In this document: piece by piece, positions 41,245 to 41,584 of the stretch
Layout: each line of letters begins with the position of its first letter
How positions within the stretch are numbered: position 1 is the stretch's first letter
Assembly (NCBI GenBank): GCA_964455395.1
Contig: CAYVWB010000037.1
Coordinates: 1 to 41,584, forward strand
Reading direction: 5' to 3'
Source: CAYVWB01 sp964455395
Lineage (GTDB): Bacteria; Desulfobacterota; Desulfovibrionia; Desulfovibrionales; Desulfovibrionaceae
Length of the DNA stretch: 41,584 bases
Notes under the pieces: model-generated
The model's database searches: none
Told to the model about the DNA's origin: nothing
The model's input: the letters and a program-made list of their open reading frames with translations, nothing else
Position numbers and translations under genes: made by a program

Positions 41245-41584
41245 GCCGCGGCCTCGGTGCGGTCCGCGTTCTTGACCCGAGCCGCCGTGTCTGGTGAGGT
41301 GGCGGCATGCGCGCGCAGGCCTCCCATGCGAGGCGTGAGCGGCGCGCCATGCTCCGCGCCTGCACGGTTTTCTCGGGAGCGCGGGGGCGGCCCACCCCTT
41401 CCCCGGGAGACGCGCCCGAGCGCGGCGTTCGCCTGCCTGCGAGACGGGCGCGGTTTGGTTGCGACTTATTTGCGGTGTGATTGCGACTCGGCTGCGGCCG
41501 AGGGTGAAGTGATTGCGGATGAATTGCGGCCATCAGCAAATGGGATATATTCCACTACACGTATGCGCTGTTACACCACCCGAT
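41245..41584. other. Right-edge intergenic region with phased TTGCG repeats
   Basis: No gene seen to the window end. TTGCG begins at 41459, 41470, 41481, 41513 and 41524, with a CTGCG in register at 41492, giving a period of about 11 bp. A hairpin CTCGGC-TGCG-GCCGAG (41487-41502) sits among them. Possibly an operator array or origin-like iterons for whatever lies to the right. Confidence 0.5.

Overview
GC-rich bacterial DNA that most resembles a sulfate-reducing deltaproteobacterium of the Desulfovibrio group. The pointers are an orange-protein (ORP)-like cluster with two ferredoxin/MinD ATPases and dinitrogenase-cofactor-like (DNFB) proteins, DUF134 regulators (one fused to a DNFB domain), and an anaerobic-type cobaltochelatase CbiK with a CbiM cobalt importer under a cobalamin riboswitch. 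This assignment is inference; there is no rRNA or taxonomic marker in the window.

Layout. (1) 1-14635 is a type III-A CRISPR-Cas locus: cas10 (5' end outside the window), csm2, csm3, csm4, csm5, an IS5-family insertion, two cyclic-oligoadenylate effectors (a Card1/Can2-like CARF nuclease and a Csm6-type CARF-HEPN protein), cas1, two tandem cas2 genes, a leader and an array of 40 identical 35-bp repeats with 39 spacers. No cas6 is visible. (2) 14874-17708 is a MoxR ATPase / metallopeptidase-VWA / small-protein operon behind a promoter that overlaps a Fur-box-like site. (3) 17919-20853 is a PerR-type regulator and catalase-peroxidase KatG operon with palindromic operators. (4) 21103-24563 is a cobalamin riboswitch controlling DUF4198 protein, CbiK, CbiM and a CbiL/NikL-like protein; the CbiQ/CbiO energising units are absent. 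(5) 24962-32357 is a tightly coupled treZ - GH57/DUF3536 - treY operon for making trehalose from alpha-glucans. (6) 37399-32629, on the minus strand, is the ORP-like cluster: DUF134 protein, Arg-rich small protein, DUF134-DNFB fusion, MinD-like ATPase, a 42-codon small ORF, a second MinD-like ATPase, DNFB protein and a degenerate receiver protein. (7) 37604-41584 holds a polytopic membrane protein, a small secreted twin-CX3C protein, sfsA (minus), a class I aminotransferase and a helically phased TTGCG repeat cluster at the right edge.

How it works together. In the CRISPR part, Cas10 (GGDD intact) would make cyclic oligoadenylate when the Csm complex binds phage RNA. That second messenger would switch on two different effectors. 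Read as antisense RNA, several spacers cover what look like phage Shine-Dalgarno plus start-codon sites, and two spacers hit the same protein segment (MARYNGHKNWNHWNVALW) with only third-codon-position differences. The tandem divergent cas2 genes and an acidic insert in Cas1 make the adaptation module unusual. The rest is mostly core metabolism and metal/oxidant homeostasis.
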